Assembly: GCA_013339765.2 (NCBI GenBank)
Contig: CM023448.1
Location: forward strand, 282,655,717-282,719,716
Reading direction: 5' to 3'
Origin: Haemaphysalis longicornis
Lineage: Eukaryota; Arthropoda; Arachnida; Ixodida; Ixodidae
DNA: 64,000 nt
Notes under the pieces: generated by a model
Databases searched by the model: none
What the model was told of the DNA's origin: nothing
The model's input: only the letters and a program-made list of their open reading frames with translations
Shown: positions 21,649 to 35,554 of the stretch, piece after piece
How positions within the stretch are numbered: the stretch's first letter is position 1
Layout: the number at the start of each line of letters is the position of its first letter
Translations under genes and position numbers: made by a program

Positions 21649-23426
21649 GTTCTAATACTCGTAATCGTTAATTTCAACACATAGGGTATTTTTTTCGGAT
21701 TGCAAGCCAATTACTAATGTTTCGCGGCCTAGAACGAGTAACACAAAAGTGCGACAAGTATAGGGCACGTTTAAACTCCCGTCCTCAATTTCGGTAAGCT
21801 GTTGTATAATTAAATCTCAGGAATGATGTATATAACCCCCTGTGTGATGTACGCCAAATCTCCAGCGTAAAATCATGCCGTAGTACCTGGGTGAACTCAC
21901 CGGCTATTGGTCATCTAACAAGCCCTGTTATAACTTTTTAGGCGAAGTGTTTATTCGCGGTACATTACGATCACCCAATTTCCCAGATCAAAAAGGATGC
22001 TTTTCCTCGATAACAATGGTACCAATTAAATCGCAAGCTAACAAATAACGGAGATATAAAGAAAAAAATGAAGTAGTGGCAGCTCGCAAGCCGCTTTCCG
22101 TCGATTTCTCTATGACGTCACAGAATCTTGTCTACGCGTTTGGCGGCCGCAGACTTAAGCCACCCCAAAATAAACATGACCGGGCGACTGCAACGGGGCA
22201 TCTGGTTTCGTTTGATCGTATCACTTGATAGCTAACGTGCAGTTAACACACTGACGCATACGTTTTTTTTTGCTCGCCCATATTACGTCACTCCTGCCAC
22301 TATTACGTCACTGTGGCGCGAAATTTGAAAGTGTTTTCATATTTCTTGCGTTCTTTCGGTTAATAAACGTATTCCGTGGCAGTAATGAAGCTGGGTGAGT
22401 TACCAAAGGATAGTTCTTTAAAGCTAAACAAGGCTGTAATTTGTCTTCATGGCCCCTTAACTTTAAGCACATCCCTGTCGAAGTAACAAATACAGCCAAA
22501 CACGTTTCAGTGAGGCACGGTTGATACATACCAACGTTAAATACCGCAAATAAAACCTTTAGCCCATTTGAAGCATAACACAAGTACATAATCGATGTTG
22601 ACACTGTTCACTTAATTAAAATAAACATCGGATTAGTTGTTAAGAAAACGAATCAAAATAACAGCATGTATAGTTAGTTAAGGTACTGCATCGAAAAGAG
22701 GCGAGATAACAGCACAAAACAAAAATGGCAGCAGCGGAAGGATACCCAAAAAGAAAAGAACTCTACCATTCCTTCCTAAAAAAAAAGTTGAGAGAAGCGC
22801 GAAAGCTTTCCGACATCAAAAGTGCGTCAAAAGCGCGTGAAAGCCTTCGCTAAGAGTGCGTCCAACCTTCTCTGAGAGTGCGTCCAATCGATCGTCAAGC
22901 CTTCGTAGACCCAAATCGCAAGAACGAACCCATGCGACGATTTTTCGCGCACTAAGTAGACGCATCTGCGAACAATCTACACGTATGCCGACACGTCTAT
23001 TGCCTTGTGTAGAACCGTTCCTTTTTCGCGATTTTCAAGTCACCATTTTCACACAATGGAAGCCAGGTTTCACGCACGCGCCGTGCGCAAAGAGATCTTA
23101 TCAGAGCTTTCAGGTCGACCAACCTGTCTATGAGGAAGTTCATTGGTTTTTTGACAGAACCATATCGGTCCCACTAAGAAAGCTTTCGCTATAACACAAA
23201 AGAGCGGTGTCGCCCCGCCGAGGGGTCGCGCAGTATGTTTGGCAAAGTGGCCCGGCGCTTCCCTGACAAACCACGCCGCAGAGCTGCACACTGTCCACAG
23301 TGGTCAACTTTGATCGACACACCTCCGTGCTTCCCCCCGATCTTCGTCAACACAAACAAGCTGGCTTAATTTTAATTAATTCGAGACGTTCTGTGGCTGC
23401 TAATCCTGCTAAATACTGCTATATAC
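21649..23426. other. No recognisable gene
   Basis: Short direct words (GAGTGCGTCCAA twice at about 22853-22890; AGCCTTCG repeated). Otherwise unique, with no motif-bearing ORF. Confidence 0.45.
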
Positions 23427-23458
23427 ACAGACACAGACACACACACACACACACATAT

Positions 23459-23489
<31 letters not shown>

Positions 23490-23513
23490 GCGTGTGCGTG
23501 TGCGTGTGGTGTG

Positions 23514-23573
<60 letters not shown>

Positions 23574-23670
23574 ACGCACGCGCACACGCACACACATGCA
23601 CACGGGAACGCGCGCGCACTCACGCTAACACTCACTATCACACACCCACTCACACTAACTCTCACTCACT
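23427..23670. repeat. Compound CA/TG array with CTCA tail
   Basis: A CA run (about 23425-23456) switches to TG (about 23459-23571), with GTGTGC and GGTGTGTTG interruptions, then to CA/CG-rich and finally CACTCA words (to 23670). The CA-to-TG switch makes the array self-complementary, so it can fold back. All long ORFs over it are artefacts. Confidence 0.95.
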
Positions 23671-25676
23671 CAGTCGGCAAGTCAGCCAAAGAAAGCTTGC
23701 TATTTAAAACAACAAACGAAAACGAATTCTCCCAGTAATTGTTTTCATGCAGCATCTCCAGCAGCAGTTTGTATACGACTCCATTGAACTCTCGACATCA
23801 AAAGCACCACCCTGTTAAGTGTTCACAAATCCATCCTCGGAGTTCTAGATTGCGGACATCAGGTATACACGCCGACACCATAGAAAAGAAAGCCAGCGCC
23901 GCCGCGTTTCCGCGGACAGAAAAGCACTTGGCGGATTCGCCGGTTTATGCCTCCCTTGGCTCTACTGACCCGCAATCAATCTGTAGTGTATTCAACTTGT
24001 AGTGCGCAGTGCTTCGAGCGCCTATTAATCTCCTGAAGGCGAGGACCCGGTTCTCCCCATCTTGCCTTCTCAGCACTGCAGCGGGACGACGCGTATCAGA
24101 ACTGTCGACCGCTACCGACGGCGAAAAGCTGAACACGCCAACATTTTAAAGCTCCATTTCCCCCTCCCCCTGTGTTTTTGCTTTACAGCTTTTCATTCTA
24201 GTCAAGTCTGTATTTTTTTTTTTCGCGGCCAAGAGGCTGCTGCCGTTTGAGCGCCCTTTCCTCTTAGATCCCCGCTTTTTTTATTTTCCCTTTCTGGGGT
24301 GTACGCGAGTCGTTGATTGATCACTTCACCGTTGGGGCCATAGTGCTGGCCCCATGAAAATTATTGGAAGGCGTTCAAGCGCACAAAAAATTGGTTGCGA
24401 ACATATTCATATCTGTCCTCCTCCTTAGTCGTTTCTCGTCCGCACCGTCTTTCCCCTCTTCCCCCGGCGGCTGCAGGCCCGGGCGATCGCTGTCGAAGCC
24501 GCTGCCACTGCACCGGCGGCCGCCCCCGGTCTGGCGTTTCGTCAGCGCACCCGTGCACGGCGTCCGCGCGTCTGAGACCATCAATTCTCGAAGCAAAGAT
24601 GTCACACACGACGTGCGGGGAATGGAACCGGCGTCGGGCCCGCCTGATTTATCGACTCCAAACAAAACCGTACGCGGGGAAAAAAAATATAGGCCGCACT
24701 GAAAACTGCCAGCGAGACGTTCTTTAAACGCTGGATCGTGTAAGAGAGCCCATGCATAAATGCACGCGAACGGAAAGGACCCATCTAGATACAAACAAAA
24801 GGAAGCTCTTTGGTCTCCCGAGGGAGCCTCAAGAAAAGGTTGTGCAACAGCTCGTAAATGAAGAAAAGGTCGCCCTATGAAGATAAGCAGTGGGGAAAGA
24901 GGGGACAGACCAGGGAAAGTAGGGCATATACAGGCGATGTAAAAAAATAGGGAAGCATGCCACAGCAACCAATCAGAAACAATGAGGAGCTTCTACCCAC
25001 TTAGACGGCTTTGAAAATGCCCCAGGCGACCAAAGCATCGAGCAGAACCGGAACTGAGGTCATATCCGTGAAACAGCTCGCTCGTAAGTATACGACCCGC
25101 GACTGGCCGGTGCCTAGCTGTCTGGTGTCTGTTCCCCGGGAGAGGGCGTTTGCACGCGTACGAATACGCATATCACTGCGGTGATGTCCGTTGGCGTCGT
25201 CATCCGTCAGGCTCATGCCGATGGCCGCCAGCAAAAGCAACCTCACACGAGAAACGGCCCCCGTATTAGCCTATTTGGGAATCTAGACCAGAAGCGTAAT
25301 ACGTGACAAGACTATTATATATTTCTTTTTGCCCAGACGGTGGCGGAGTGTTTCAACGAAAAAAAAAACTGAGTTTTGATCAGGGTTGATGCAGTACAAA
25401 ACCAACCACCGTACAAATAAAAATGTTGCACATGGTGTCTACGTTTAGGTCTTAAGACGCGAGACGAGACAGGGTTACTTCGTCGTCGAGGGGACGTCTT
25501 GGAATGGAGCATCCGTATTCATCACATCTGCTCTCCAAGAGGTGAAAGGCAACTGTGAGCGACACCAGCAGCATTGGTTTTAAGCACCGGCACAAAAAAC
25601 CGCTGACTCATCGGCGTGAATGCAGATTTCGGTTGAACGAACCCCACTGCGCAGGCACGGAGTGGGCTGAAATCTC
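23671..25676. other. No recognisable gene
   Basis: A GC-rich patch at 24450-24660 gives overlapping ORFs on both strands (up to 197 codons, minus). The readings are Pro/Arg/Ser-rich and unrelated to any family I know. A small GGGGCCA-TAGTGC-TGGCCCC hairpin lies at about 24335. Confidence 0.45.
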
Positions 25677-25733
25677 GTATCCATTTTTCGCCACAGTCTC
25701 ATTGTCGGTGAGACTGTGGTGAAAAATGGATAC
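25677..25733. repeat. 25-bp stem hairpin (miRNA-precursor size)
   Basis: GTATCCATTTTTC-G-CCACAGTCTCA pairs with TGAGACTGTGG-T-GAAAAATGGATAC. This gives a 25-bp stem with a single G-T position and a 7-nt loop (TTGTCGG, 25702-25708). Near-perfect pairing fits a young inverted repeat or fold-back fragment better than a conserved miRNA, which normally has bulges. Confidence 0.75.
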
Positions 25734-27070
25734 GCCTCCGAGAACGTCTTCTCCTTTCTACCGACCAGTTGTTCATGTGCCCAAATCTACAAGGCGGGCG
25801 CTTGTTCCTGGCTGCCGCGTCGTCGTTGCGGTTGGCAGTGAAAACGCCTTTTCGCGGACGCCGCCACAGCTGATAACCACGGAAGCTGCGGGCGGCTAGC
25901 GCTCACGGAATATCCCTCAATGCTCCCAGTAACGATCTCGCGTTAGAACTGGAGTCAGCTTTGTTTTGATTATACAGAAGCTAAGAACAAAGGGCCGTAA
26001 TTTTTCTCCTAAGCGTTCACCGTACGCACGCACGTTCAGTAACAGTCATATTAGTGCTCCAGAGTAGCGAAAACGGGCGGTACGCGCGCGTTCGCACAAA
26101 CGTAAACTGAACCAGTATTTGCAACCAATGTGCTGTGTCCGCCGATGTTGCGGATCGCGGCCACTAGAGTCAGCCGTACTTTATAAAAGCGTCCCCTACC
26201 CGCATGTGCTAAAACCATTTTATGGCGGGAATTCCTTTACGCTGTTATTCGGATTTTTTTGCTCGCTCATATATAGTCACCCTGCAGTGTAGCAGTCATA
26301 CTAAGATAGGCAACCGCCCCGACGTACGAGTTCAATCCTTTCCACCCTCAACCCCAAGCCTTCATTTTACGCTAGGCTCACCTGGCCATTGATAAGCACT
26401 GCGGTGTGACCAGTAACGTTCGTCCAAGTAGCGAGAACCCGGCCCATGCAAGGTACGCGAAAGTGTTCCGAATAAGTACGCGACGAGCAAGGCGGTAAGA
26501 CAATGGGAGGGCGGCCAGACCATTTGCGGCCGGAATTGGGGCAACCAGCGGAAGCGGGCAGCATTGGCGAGATTGCCGTACCATCAGAGCCACGCCAATA
26601 TTGGATCAATAACGAATTAGCCTAGCCGCTTTAATTGCGTTCTGTCGGTGCGCGACCACACAGCCGTGTGTCTCTTACACAGCCTAGAGCAGCGCGTAGG
26701 GACGTATGCTGTGTGGCCACCGTGTCCGCTTTGTCACTGTGATGTTTATAATCGCAAACCAGGGGCGTCGCTCTGTGCAGAATTGCCGGTCAACAGATTT
26801 CCAACACGGCCAGAAATTCGTAGATCAGCACACTAAGCAAGAAAAAAAAATCGGTTATCATTGGTTGCGACGCATTAGAAACATAAAACGTTTTTTTTTT
26901 GCTAAATTCCTAGACTTCTCGCGAGGTCGAAAATCTCCCCCCCCCCCTCCCTCCCCTACGTGGGAAAGTGGCCCCTCTGCACGCTCCTTTCACGGAAATG
27001 TCATAAGTCCGGGCACTTGTATGGGCATAGAAATAAAGCAAAACCAGCACGAACGCGCGCGCGCGCGCGA
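25734..27070. other. No gene; poly-C/C-rich tract
   Basis: Unique sequence with a C-rich run at about 26936-26957 and a GC alternation (GCGCGCGCGC) just before the hexanucleotide array. Confidence 0.5.
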
Positions 27071-27171
27071 GCACACGCACACGCACACGCACACGCACAC
27101 GCACACGCACACGCACACGCACACGCACACGCACACGCACACGCACACGCACACGCACACACACACACACA
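27071..27171. repeat. (CACACG)n hexanucleotide array
   Basis: About 16 units of a CACACG-type hexamer ending in pure CA. Since 6 is divisible by 3, all six frames stay open and give His-Ala, Arg-Val, Cys-Val and His-Thr dipeptide 'proteins', which are artefacts. Confidence 0.97.
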
Positions 27172-27422
27172 ACTGTAAATTGCTTTTAGACAATGTCGGT
27201 TAAGCCGAGTTCTTACTTACCGAACAACGTGGTAACGTTTCTTTTGTTTTTCATAGCATTAATGCACGAGAAAACGACCAAAGGGGACTCACCCGATCAT
27301 ATTCCGATGGGACTTACCAATTCACGACCTACGGGCTTAAAAACCATCGTGCACCAATACGAAAAGTTCAACAAATACGTAGAGGTGTTCCTGGCGGCCT
27401 AAATTTACTACTTTTAGAAATA

Positions 27423-28136
27423 CGGTAATCCCTCGTTAATATGCACTCGGACGACTCGGAATATCGGTTAAGGCGAAACTTTTTTTTTGCCGCGCATTTA
27501 CCTCCCACAGGCGCTATTTGCCCCCCTTTATGTAGAAACGTATTTTCGGGAGACCGCGGATATCTCGAAATGTTGTCAGAGGACACAAGGCGAAATTCCG
27601 CAACAGGCAGCTGACGCGGTCTCCGCTGGAACGCTTAGCTCCCACTATTCGCCGAACGCGGTCGTGAGCGGCAAATTTATGCTGAGTGTGTGCTGTACAA
27701 GGCCGATCTCGCCGTTGCCGGAACGCTCTCCGACGCCTACATCGTTGGTTGTGGACGGCGCAACTGATCGTGCGGACGACGAGGAGCTTCCAAAAGTGCC
27801 TACAACGGCAGATACAAGAAGTATGCTGCGCCTGCTTCACAGCAAGTTAGATGTAGCGGTGGCGACCAACAACTGGTGCGATGGGGCCAGATGCGAACGC
27901 GAAAAAGGTGAGCACCACGCAGTCATTTCTTCCGCAATATTAAAAAAAAAGTTTGTTCAGCGAATGATTTTGCCTTTATTACAAAAGCTCCCGTGTGCAG
28001 TGGAGCCTTTGCGTCCAGCACTATCTCTTATTTCAATGAACCGGCCACAAATTTTAGGCATTTCGCTTAACTCGAAACTCGGTTATTGCGAAATTTTCAG
28101 CGAATTTTACGACTTCGAGTTGACGATGGATTACGA
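27423..28136 (+). mobile_element. Tigger/pogo-like element remnant
   Basis: The ends are inverted: CGGTAATCC-CTCGTTAA at 27423 and TTGACGATGGATTACGA ending about 28136, each bordered by TA. The subterminal words (TCGGTTAAGGCGAAAC; TTTCGCTTAACTCGAAACTC) are the kind seen in Tigger elements. Inside, a 222-codon frame (27487-28155) contains DDEELPKVPTTADTRSML and LLHSKLDVA, a Glu/Pro linker and amphipathic segment reminiscent of the C-terminus of pogo/CENP-B-type transposases. No DDE catalytic core is present, so it is non-autonomous. The family call is from pattern memory. Confidence 0.5.
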
Positions 28137-28638
28137 TATACCGCTTCTTTACTGAAATAAAAAAATAAACAAGAAACATTTTGGTTTATCTAGTTTTCAA
28201 TAGATGGCGCTAGCTGTCTAGCACGCGAGAGTTCTATTTCTTTATTTCCTTACAAAAGAGACATATTTCTAGAATAACCAAACTAGTCCGTTGTAAACAC
28301 GCGAAATAAAAAGACGAAATAAAAAGCTGAGGAGTCAAGAATGGACCTGGAGAACGCAGGACAGGAGCGACTGGCGATCGATGGGAAACTTTCGTTCTGC
28401 AGTGGACCTACACAGGCTGATGACGTTGATGACAATAATGATGACAATGCATGACGACGACCACGACGACGATGGTGAAGAGATTAGAGATATACTACAG
28501 TTATTGCTTTCCATTTCTTGTTTTTTTCTTCCTGACTATTTAACATTCTGAAATTCTATTTTCTGTTCTGTTTCATTTTCTTATTTTGGCAATTAAATAA
28601 CAAAAGAAATAGAGCAGTTCCACGTAACGTGAAAGCTG
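28137..28638. other. No gene; degenerate triplet-rich segment
   Basis: Trinucleotide-like GATGAC/GACGAC words at about 28418-28482. Rest AT-rich. Confidence 0.5.
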
Positions 28639-29047
28639 TTAAATGCGGAGCAGTGATTCGCGAAAAAGGCTGTGGGAGGGCCACAGCCTCTGAAAATGCC
28701 TATAAATAGACACCGCATTGAGTTTTCATTAATTTGTGTTATTAATCCGTTAATTGATGATTTTTCCTCATTTTACATTATTGTGTCCTCATTTCCTATG
28801 TGGAAAAGGCGCAGCGCGAGGATCACCCCCAACACTTCGCACATGAGTACCGCGTGCCAATGTGGCGCAATGGCATTCGCTGAGCGTCGCAACGCGAGGG
28901 GCCCGGGTTCCATCACGACCAGGGGAAGCGACGATCTCTTCTTAGCCTCTGCTGGAGTGAGTGACGCCGCGTGACTACGGCGGCTGATACCGTGCCCCCG
29001 CACGAGCTACTACGACAAGCCAGGCCCCTAAAGTGCTCCGCACTTAA
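28639..29047. mobile_element. MITE-like unit with tRNA-like SINE core
   Basis: The inverted ends TTAAATGCGGAGCAGT (28639-28654) and AGTGCTCCGCACTTAA (29032-29047) share 14 of 16 positions. Within it, an A-box-like TGGCGCAATGG (28863-28873) and a B-box-like GGTTCCATCAC (28906-28916) sit about 43 bp apart, as in tRNA-derived SINEs. GCGAGGGGCCCGGGTTC is shared with the nested insert at 51.05 kb. No ORF of note. Confidence 0.5.
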
Positions 29048-29414
29048 AAAACCTAGGTCACATCCTGATTTGGCAGACACCCATCCCGACTTGGACAATA
29101 CCCTCAATGGGTACCTTCCATTTTCTGCGGCAACAAGCCGACCAACCATATATCATCCCCAGCCACACTGTTGTGCACCTCGTGAGCTGACATGAAGCAG
29201 TCCGCATTCTTGCATGAGAACTGGTACGGAACTCAGAAAGCATTTTTGGGTGTTTCTTTTTGCCAAACAGTGCGCACCAAGCGTGTCCAACAGTTTTTCG
29301 ACGCGTACAGCCACAAAAGCCTTCTGAATTGTTGCTTTTTTAAGAGCAGAGCTGTTTCAGCTGGTGGTTGCGCCGTCCATGCGCAGAAAAGAAGATGCCC
29401 AGCGCACGTACCAG
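29048..29414. other. No recognisable gene
   Basis: Overlapping ORFs of about 80 residues on both strands, none with recognisable motifs. Confidence 0.4.
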
Positions 29415-29775
29415 CGTGGGGGTTGGCCAGGAATGGGGAGTAAAGAGGACTAATGTGCCCGCTACACAAATCTGTAAATTAGAAACTTAAGCAATTGAAT
29501 GAAGAAGCGCATACAATCACAATCCAGGCTTGCGCGTGGGCTTGCGTCACGTGAGGGGCTCGCCAAAAGAAAAGAAAACCCACGTGGGGATTGTCCGGGA
29601 ATCGGGTGTAAGGAGGACTATTGCGACCGCTACACAAAACTGTAAATTAGAAACTTAAGCATTTGAATGAAAATAATAAAACCTAACAGAACAGGCGACA
29701 AGTTCCGGATGCGTATCCAGGCTTGCGCCACGTGAAGGGCTCGCAAGAAAATAAAAATTTCGAGCGCACGCGCCA
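29415..29775 (+). repeat. Tandem repeat, two units of about 180 bp
   Basis: Both units contain, in order, GGACTA, GCTACACAAA, CTGTAAATTAGAAACTTAAGCA, TTGAATGAA, ATCCAGGCTTGCGC, and CACGTGA-GGGCTCGC followed by an A-rich AAGAAAA-type end. Unit 1 is about 29415-29577 and unit 2 about 29578-29760; unit 2 carries an extra stretch (AATAATAAAACC). The ends of the array are not sharp. Confidence 0.8.
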
Positions 29776-29931
29776 GTCAGCGTTTGAGCAAACAGCGTTG
29801 CTGACAAAATGACTGTCGTCTGCTCCTGACGTCACTCGCTCTGCGTTGCTGGGGGCAACCAACTGCACTCATAAAACTCGGAGCCGCCGCGGCGGCGGCG
29901 GCAGAACTCTCTCCGACTCTGTGCCGCTCAC

Positions 29932-30126
29932 ATGGGGCGGCCAAAGAAGATCTGGATTCCAGAAAACGAGGCAGCTTATCAGGAAGCGCGCCGCGCTGCC
30001 AGGCGAGAATGCAATCGCCCAGAAGAACAAGAAGTGCACGTCTTCAACGGCGAGGGAGCGCTCGGCGAAGATTGCGGCGGCGGACGAAGAAGTATCCGAA
30101 GACTGAAGTGGGCACTGTACAAATAA
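29932..30126 (+). CDS. Short basic ORF starting MGRPKK (uncertain)
   Basis: A 64-codon frame begins ATGGGGCGGCCAAAGAAG (MGRPKKIWIPENEAAYQEAR), followed by RRAARRECNRPEEQ and an acidic/Gly stretch. M-G-R-P-K-K plus P-E-x-E-A-A-Y-x-E-A-R-R-A-A-R-R-E resembles the start of basic, Arg/Ala/Glu coiled-coil proteins encoded by arthropod repeat families. The typical array of R-A-R-E repeats does not follow, and the frame soon stops. Either a truncated repeat-borne gene or chance. AATAAA lies at 30123-30128, overlapping the stop. Confidence 0.3.
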   Translation: MGRPKKIWIPENEAAYQEARRAARRECNRPEEQEVHVFNGEGALGEDCGGGRRSIRRLKWALYK

Positions 30127-30274
30127 AGCACTTATATACTTTACTTACATTTGATTTGGTCTTCTGCTGACGAGCGCCATATATACAGAATAAAATGGCG
30201 CTCCTCGAGTTTAGCTGAGTGAGCCGAACCCAGCTCTGCTGTGACATCAGGCTTACACCGTTTTGCGAGCTGGC

Positions 30275-32994
30275 TTTGATTTTTGTTTCTAATATTACAT
30301 CGAAGCGACTATCCAAAGCAATTATTCGAAGCAATTATTGCTTAACTTCGAATATCCTTCGAACCCCTACTCCGCTACACGCAAAAGCTACCCCTGAAGT
30401 GCAGCCAGTCACTCATCCCGACATTTCTCTCCCGTTTCCGTAATGTGTTGCCCAGAGCATGGTGTAGAAGGGACGGCAATGCTCTCAGCGATGCGAAAGT
30501 TGCCAGCCCCACACACTTCTCTGGACATCGTCTTCCCGTAGGGACACTGGATGCTGCGCAGGGAGGTGTCGCGCTTTCTTCTTAGCTTCCTTCAGCAGAC
30601 GGAACAGGCACACTTGTGGTGAAATGACCCTAACATTGACTAATTAGGATGAGCTCGGGTGGAGCAAAGGCCGGAACATATTGCCAGGCTAACACCGCCT
30701 GATCCAACTCCCCTGCGAGCCACTGGTTCACCATGCTATCACGACCTTGACGGAGGTCGGTTCTGGGACGCCTTCGCCAATGTAACTGCTCGGAAGGTAC
30801 TGCAGTGCAGCAACATCTGTCAGGCGGCTCCTGGTAGTCTGTGTAGGGAGGCGCCTATAAGTCTTATGGTTACCTGGGTCTGGGGTAATAAAAAAAAACT
30901 GTTCTGGAAACTAGTGCTACCAATCGATTCGAGTGTTTGGCCACCTCAGATAATTTATCCGCAGTCACCGGCTGCACGGTGTTAGCCAACATATTCTAAA
31001 AATTCTTAATTTAACGCTCGAAAACTACTTTTATCACCAGCCCGTATTTTCAGAAAGGCATGAGAGGTGAGCGCGAGAATGTGAATAAATCAGTCTTTTT
31101 CCCGACACCGGCCACTGCGCCTTTCACGATAACGAAAAATAAAAGGAAATATTATGCGATTGCCAACTGAAAATGGTAAATTAGCGCTAATAGAAGAAGA
31201 TATTCTTCAGAGGGAGCCGCTTAATTTGTATGCAACAGCACGCCCACCCGAGAACGAGAGTCATAGCAGCATTTCAAGTTGGCCGGTCGATAAATTTGCA
31301 GCTCCGAGAGCAAAACAGCGCTAAAGCAAGTGAAACAGCGTCACGGCAGACGAGAAGAGCGATGGGCTATAACGCTCCCTATTCTTCCCATATGAAATGC
31401 GTAGTGCTCGTCATGTCACCTGACAAGTCTTCAGGCTCACCGTCATCATCATTTATTATTCCGTCTTGCCAGGTATTACAAGGCGGGAGGAACAATAATA
31501 CAAACACCAACAAAATGGCCACGTAAAATGTAACTACTGAAAAGAACATTAAGAATACGGGCAGACAAAAAAAAAACAAGATACAGGTGATGCATGATTA
31601 GTTCAAGATATGGGCACTTCGTAAGAGTCGCTAACATATATGTAGCCACAGGAAGCCCCTTGTGGGTGTCGCACCTGCGGCCGCACCACTTGCAGTGGCA
31701 CTGGTTCGACCCGTGCATGGTCACCGGGGTCACAAAGTCTTGCAGGGCCTCCTGAACGCTGTTGTACGACATGCCCGACCCAAAGGTCTCCACCACCAGC
31801 GGGCCCTCCCAGGAAGGAGACGCTCTGCGAGCCACACTGGGGGCACCTAACTGGGCCCTCCGTATCACTTGGCAGAGCTGGAAGATGAGCTTGGCCTGGT
31901 CCGTGCGCTTGAACTTGTGCTCCAGGGCGTAAAGCATCACTGGGCACAGTTCCTGCACGTGCTGCTGCTGCCAGGCTTCGCTGCTGTCCCAGCCGAAGTT
32001 GGTTGTGAGAAGTGTTGTGCCGATGGCAGGCCATGAAGATATACGAAGGAGGCGGAAGAGCTTCTGCAGCTGGGAGGGTATGCTCTTGGCTGCAGCCAGC
32101 TCTGTGCCATCGAAGTCACGCCTGTACGGAGCGTCGCTAAATTCTGGCGCCATGTAGAGGCTCTGCAGGCGGCGGTGGGGGTTACAGGTCATGGCTCGGT
32201 TCACGAAACCCACGCTACTAGCGTTATTTCGGCAGTCATCCGTGGCCCCCATTGTGTCCAGAGGGGAACACTTGCTTTCCCCTGCAGCGCCTCGACTGCT
32301 GCCTACCCAGTACTGTGTTTCCGAGGCCGCTGTTCCTGAAAACGGGTGCCCGTTCTCTGGCTCGGGCTCAGGCTCCATGAGCCTCTTGGATGGCTCTCGG
32401 TTCCGGTCGTAGATGGCTAGCACGTTGTGGCTGACGCCTTCTTTGTAGCTGCCCATGTCGTGAGGCGTCTGGTCCTCACAAAAGGGCACCACCACGGTGT
32501 CACCGCCGCCGGTGACCGTCTGGAGCAGCAGCTCGAGTGAGTCCGTGGTGTAGCGGAAGGGGCGGCCGACGCGCTCCGTCATCTCTCCGGCTGCGGTGGG
32601 CGCCAGCAGCAAGAGGGTGGTGGCCTCGGGTGGCATGGCCTGTGATGTGGTCGCGTTCCGAACGATGCATAGCGCCCGTGCTTCGGATTCCGCCGGAACC
32701 TCGTCCGAAACAGGCTGCGCGGTCTCACCTGGAGTCATGTCCAAGCGCCGGTACCTTTCGAGCCGAGGCCGCGCAGAGACAGCGCAGGGTAGCTGTTGTG
32801 GAACTCCGAATGAGGCGAAAACGAAGCCGAGCAGTCCGAGGAACCCCGTAGCCTGAGGCAATCGCGACGTGGCTTTCTGATTCTGCCGGTGCTGATGATG
32901 ATCCTGCCACTGCTGGGGAACATGACGTGTACTGCACTGATGATGATTTTTCTCTCTCGGTTACATGATCAATCTTCGTCGCTACAATCACTCT
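30275..32994 (-). repeat. Inverted duplication, arm A
   Basis: The reverse complement of this segment aligns in order with 40935-43445. The boundary nearest the spacer is sharp: CAATCACTCT at 32985-32994 against AGAGTGATTG at 40935. From 31650 to 32994 the arms are nearly the same (I counted 6 differences in 420 compared bases within 32401-32880). From 30275 to about 31600 similarity drops to an estimated 70-80%, with shared anchors such as CCTCCCTACACAGACTACCA, GGCCGGCCAACTTGAAAT (as rc) and TTCGAA-ATATTCGAAG. Carries the USP47-like ORF below. Confidence 0.9.
31476..32861 (-). pseudogene. USP47-like: USP47-like deubiquitinase retrocopy, arm A
   Basis: A 461-codon intronless frame. Residues about 63-160 (ALCIVR ... 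LELLLQTV ... VSHNVLAIYDRN) resemble the N-terminal ubiquitin-like part of USP47, a deubiquitinase of the USP (C19) family. Residues 216-237 ([20 protein letters not shown]) align with the Cys box; C226 sits at the nucleophile position, but the usual Y-L-N-S after it is [23 protein letters not shown] (288-306) matches the QQHDVQEL block, with the Asp lost. HCKWCGRRCD (389-398) matches the zinc-ribbon finger. Residues about 331-350 are read in a shifted frame; the first Cys pair (VRCPQCGSQS) is in another frame. The His box and the rest of the roughly 1,300-residue protein are missing; the final 55 residues are non-homologous hydrophobic read-through. Catalytically dead, probably a processed retrocopy. 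Confidence 0.75.

Positions 32995-35554
<2,560 letters not shown>

Noticed and set aside
23372..23738. Long ORFs of Cys-Val, His-Thr and similar dipeptides on both strands
   Set aside because: They are translations of the CA/TG microsatellite; no real protein signal.
24375..24968. 197-codon minus-strand ORF
   Set aside because: GC-driven open frame with overlapping ORFs in other frames; no domain recognised.
26706..27203. 165-codon and several other ORFs across the CACACG array
   Set aside because: The 6-bp period keeps every frame open; His-Ala, Arg-Val and Cys-Val runs are artefacts.
29415..29775. CRISPR-like or regularly spaced repeat array
   Set aside because: Only two units of about 180 bp with internal similarity throughout, in eukaryotic DNA.
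31476..32861. Functional deubiquitinase gene
   Set aside because: His box missing, Asp of the DVQEL-type block lost, Cys-box context changed, a shifted stretch before the finger and a non-homologous C-terminus.
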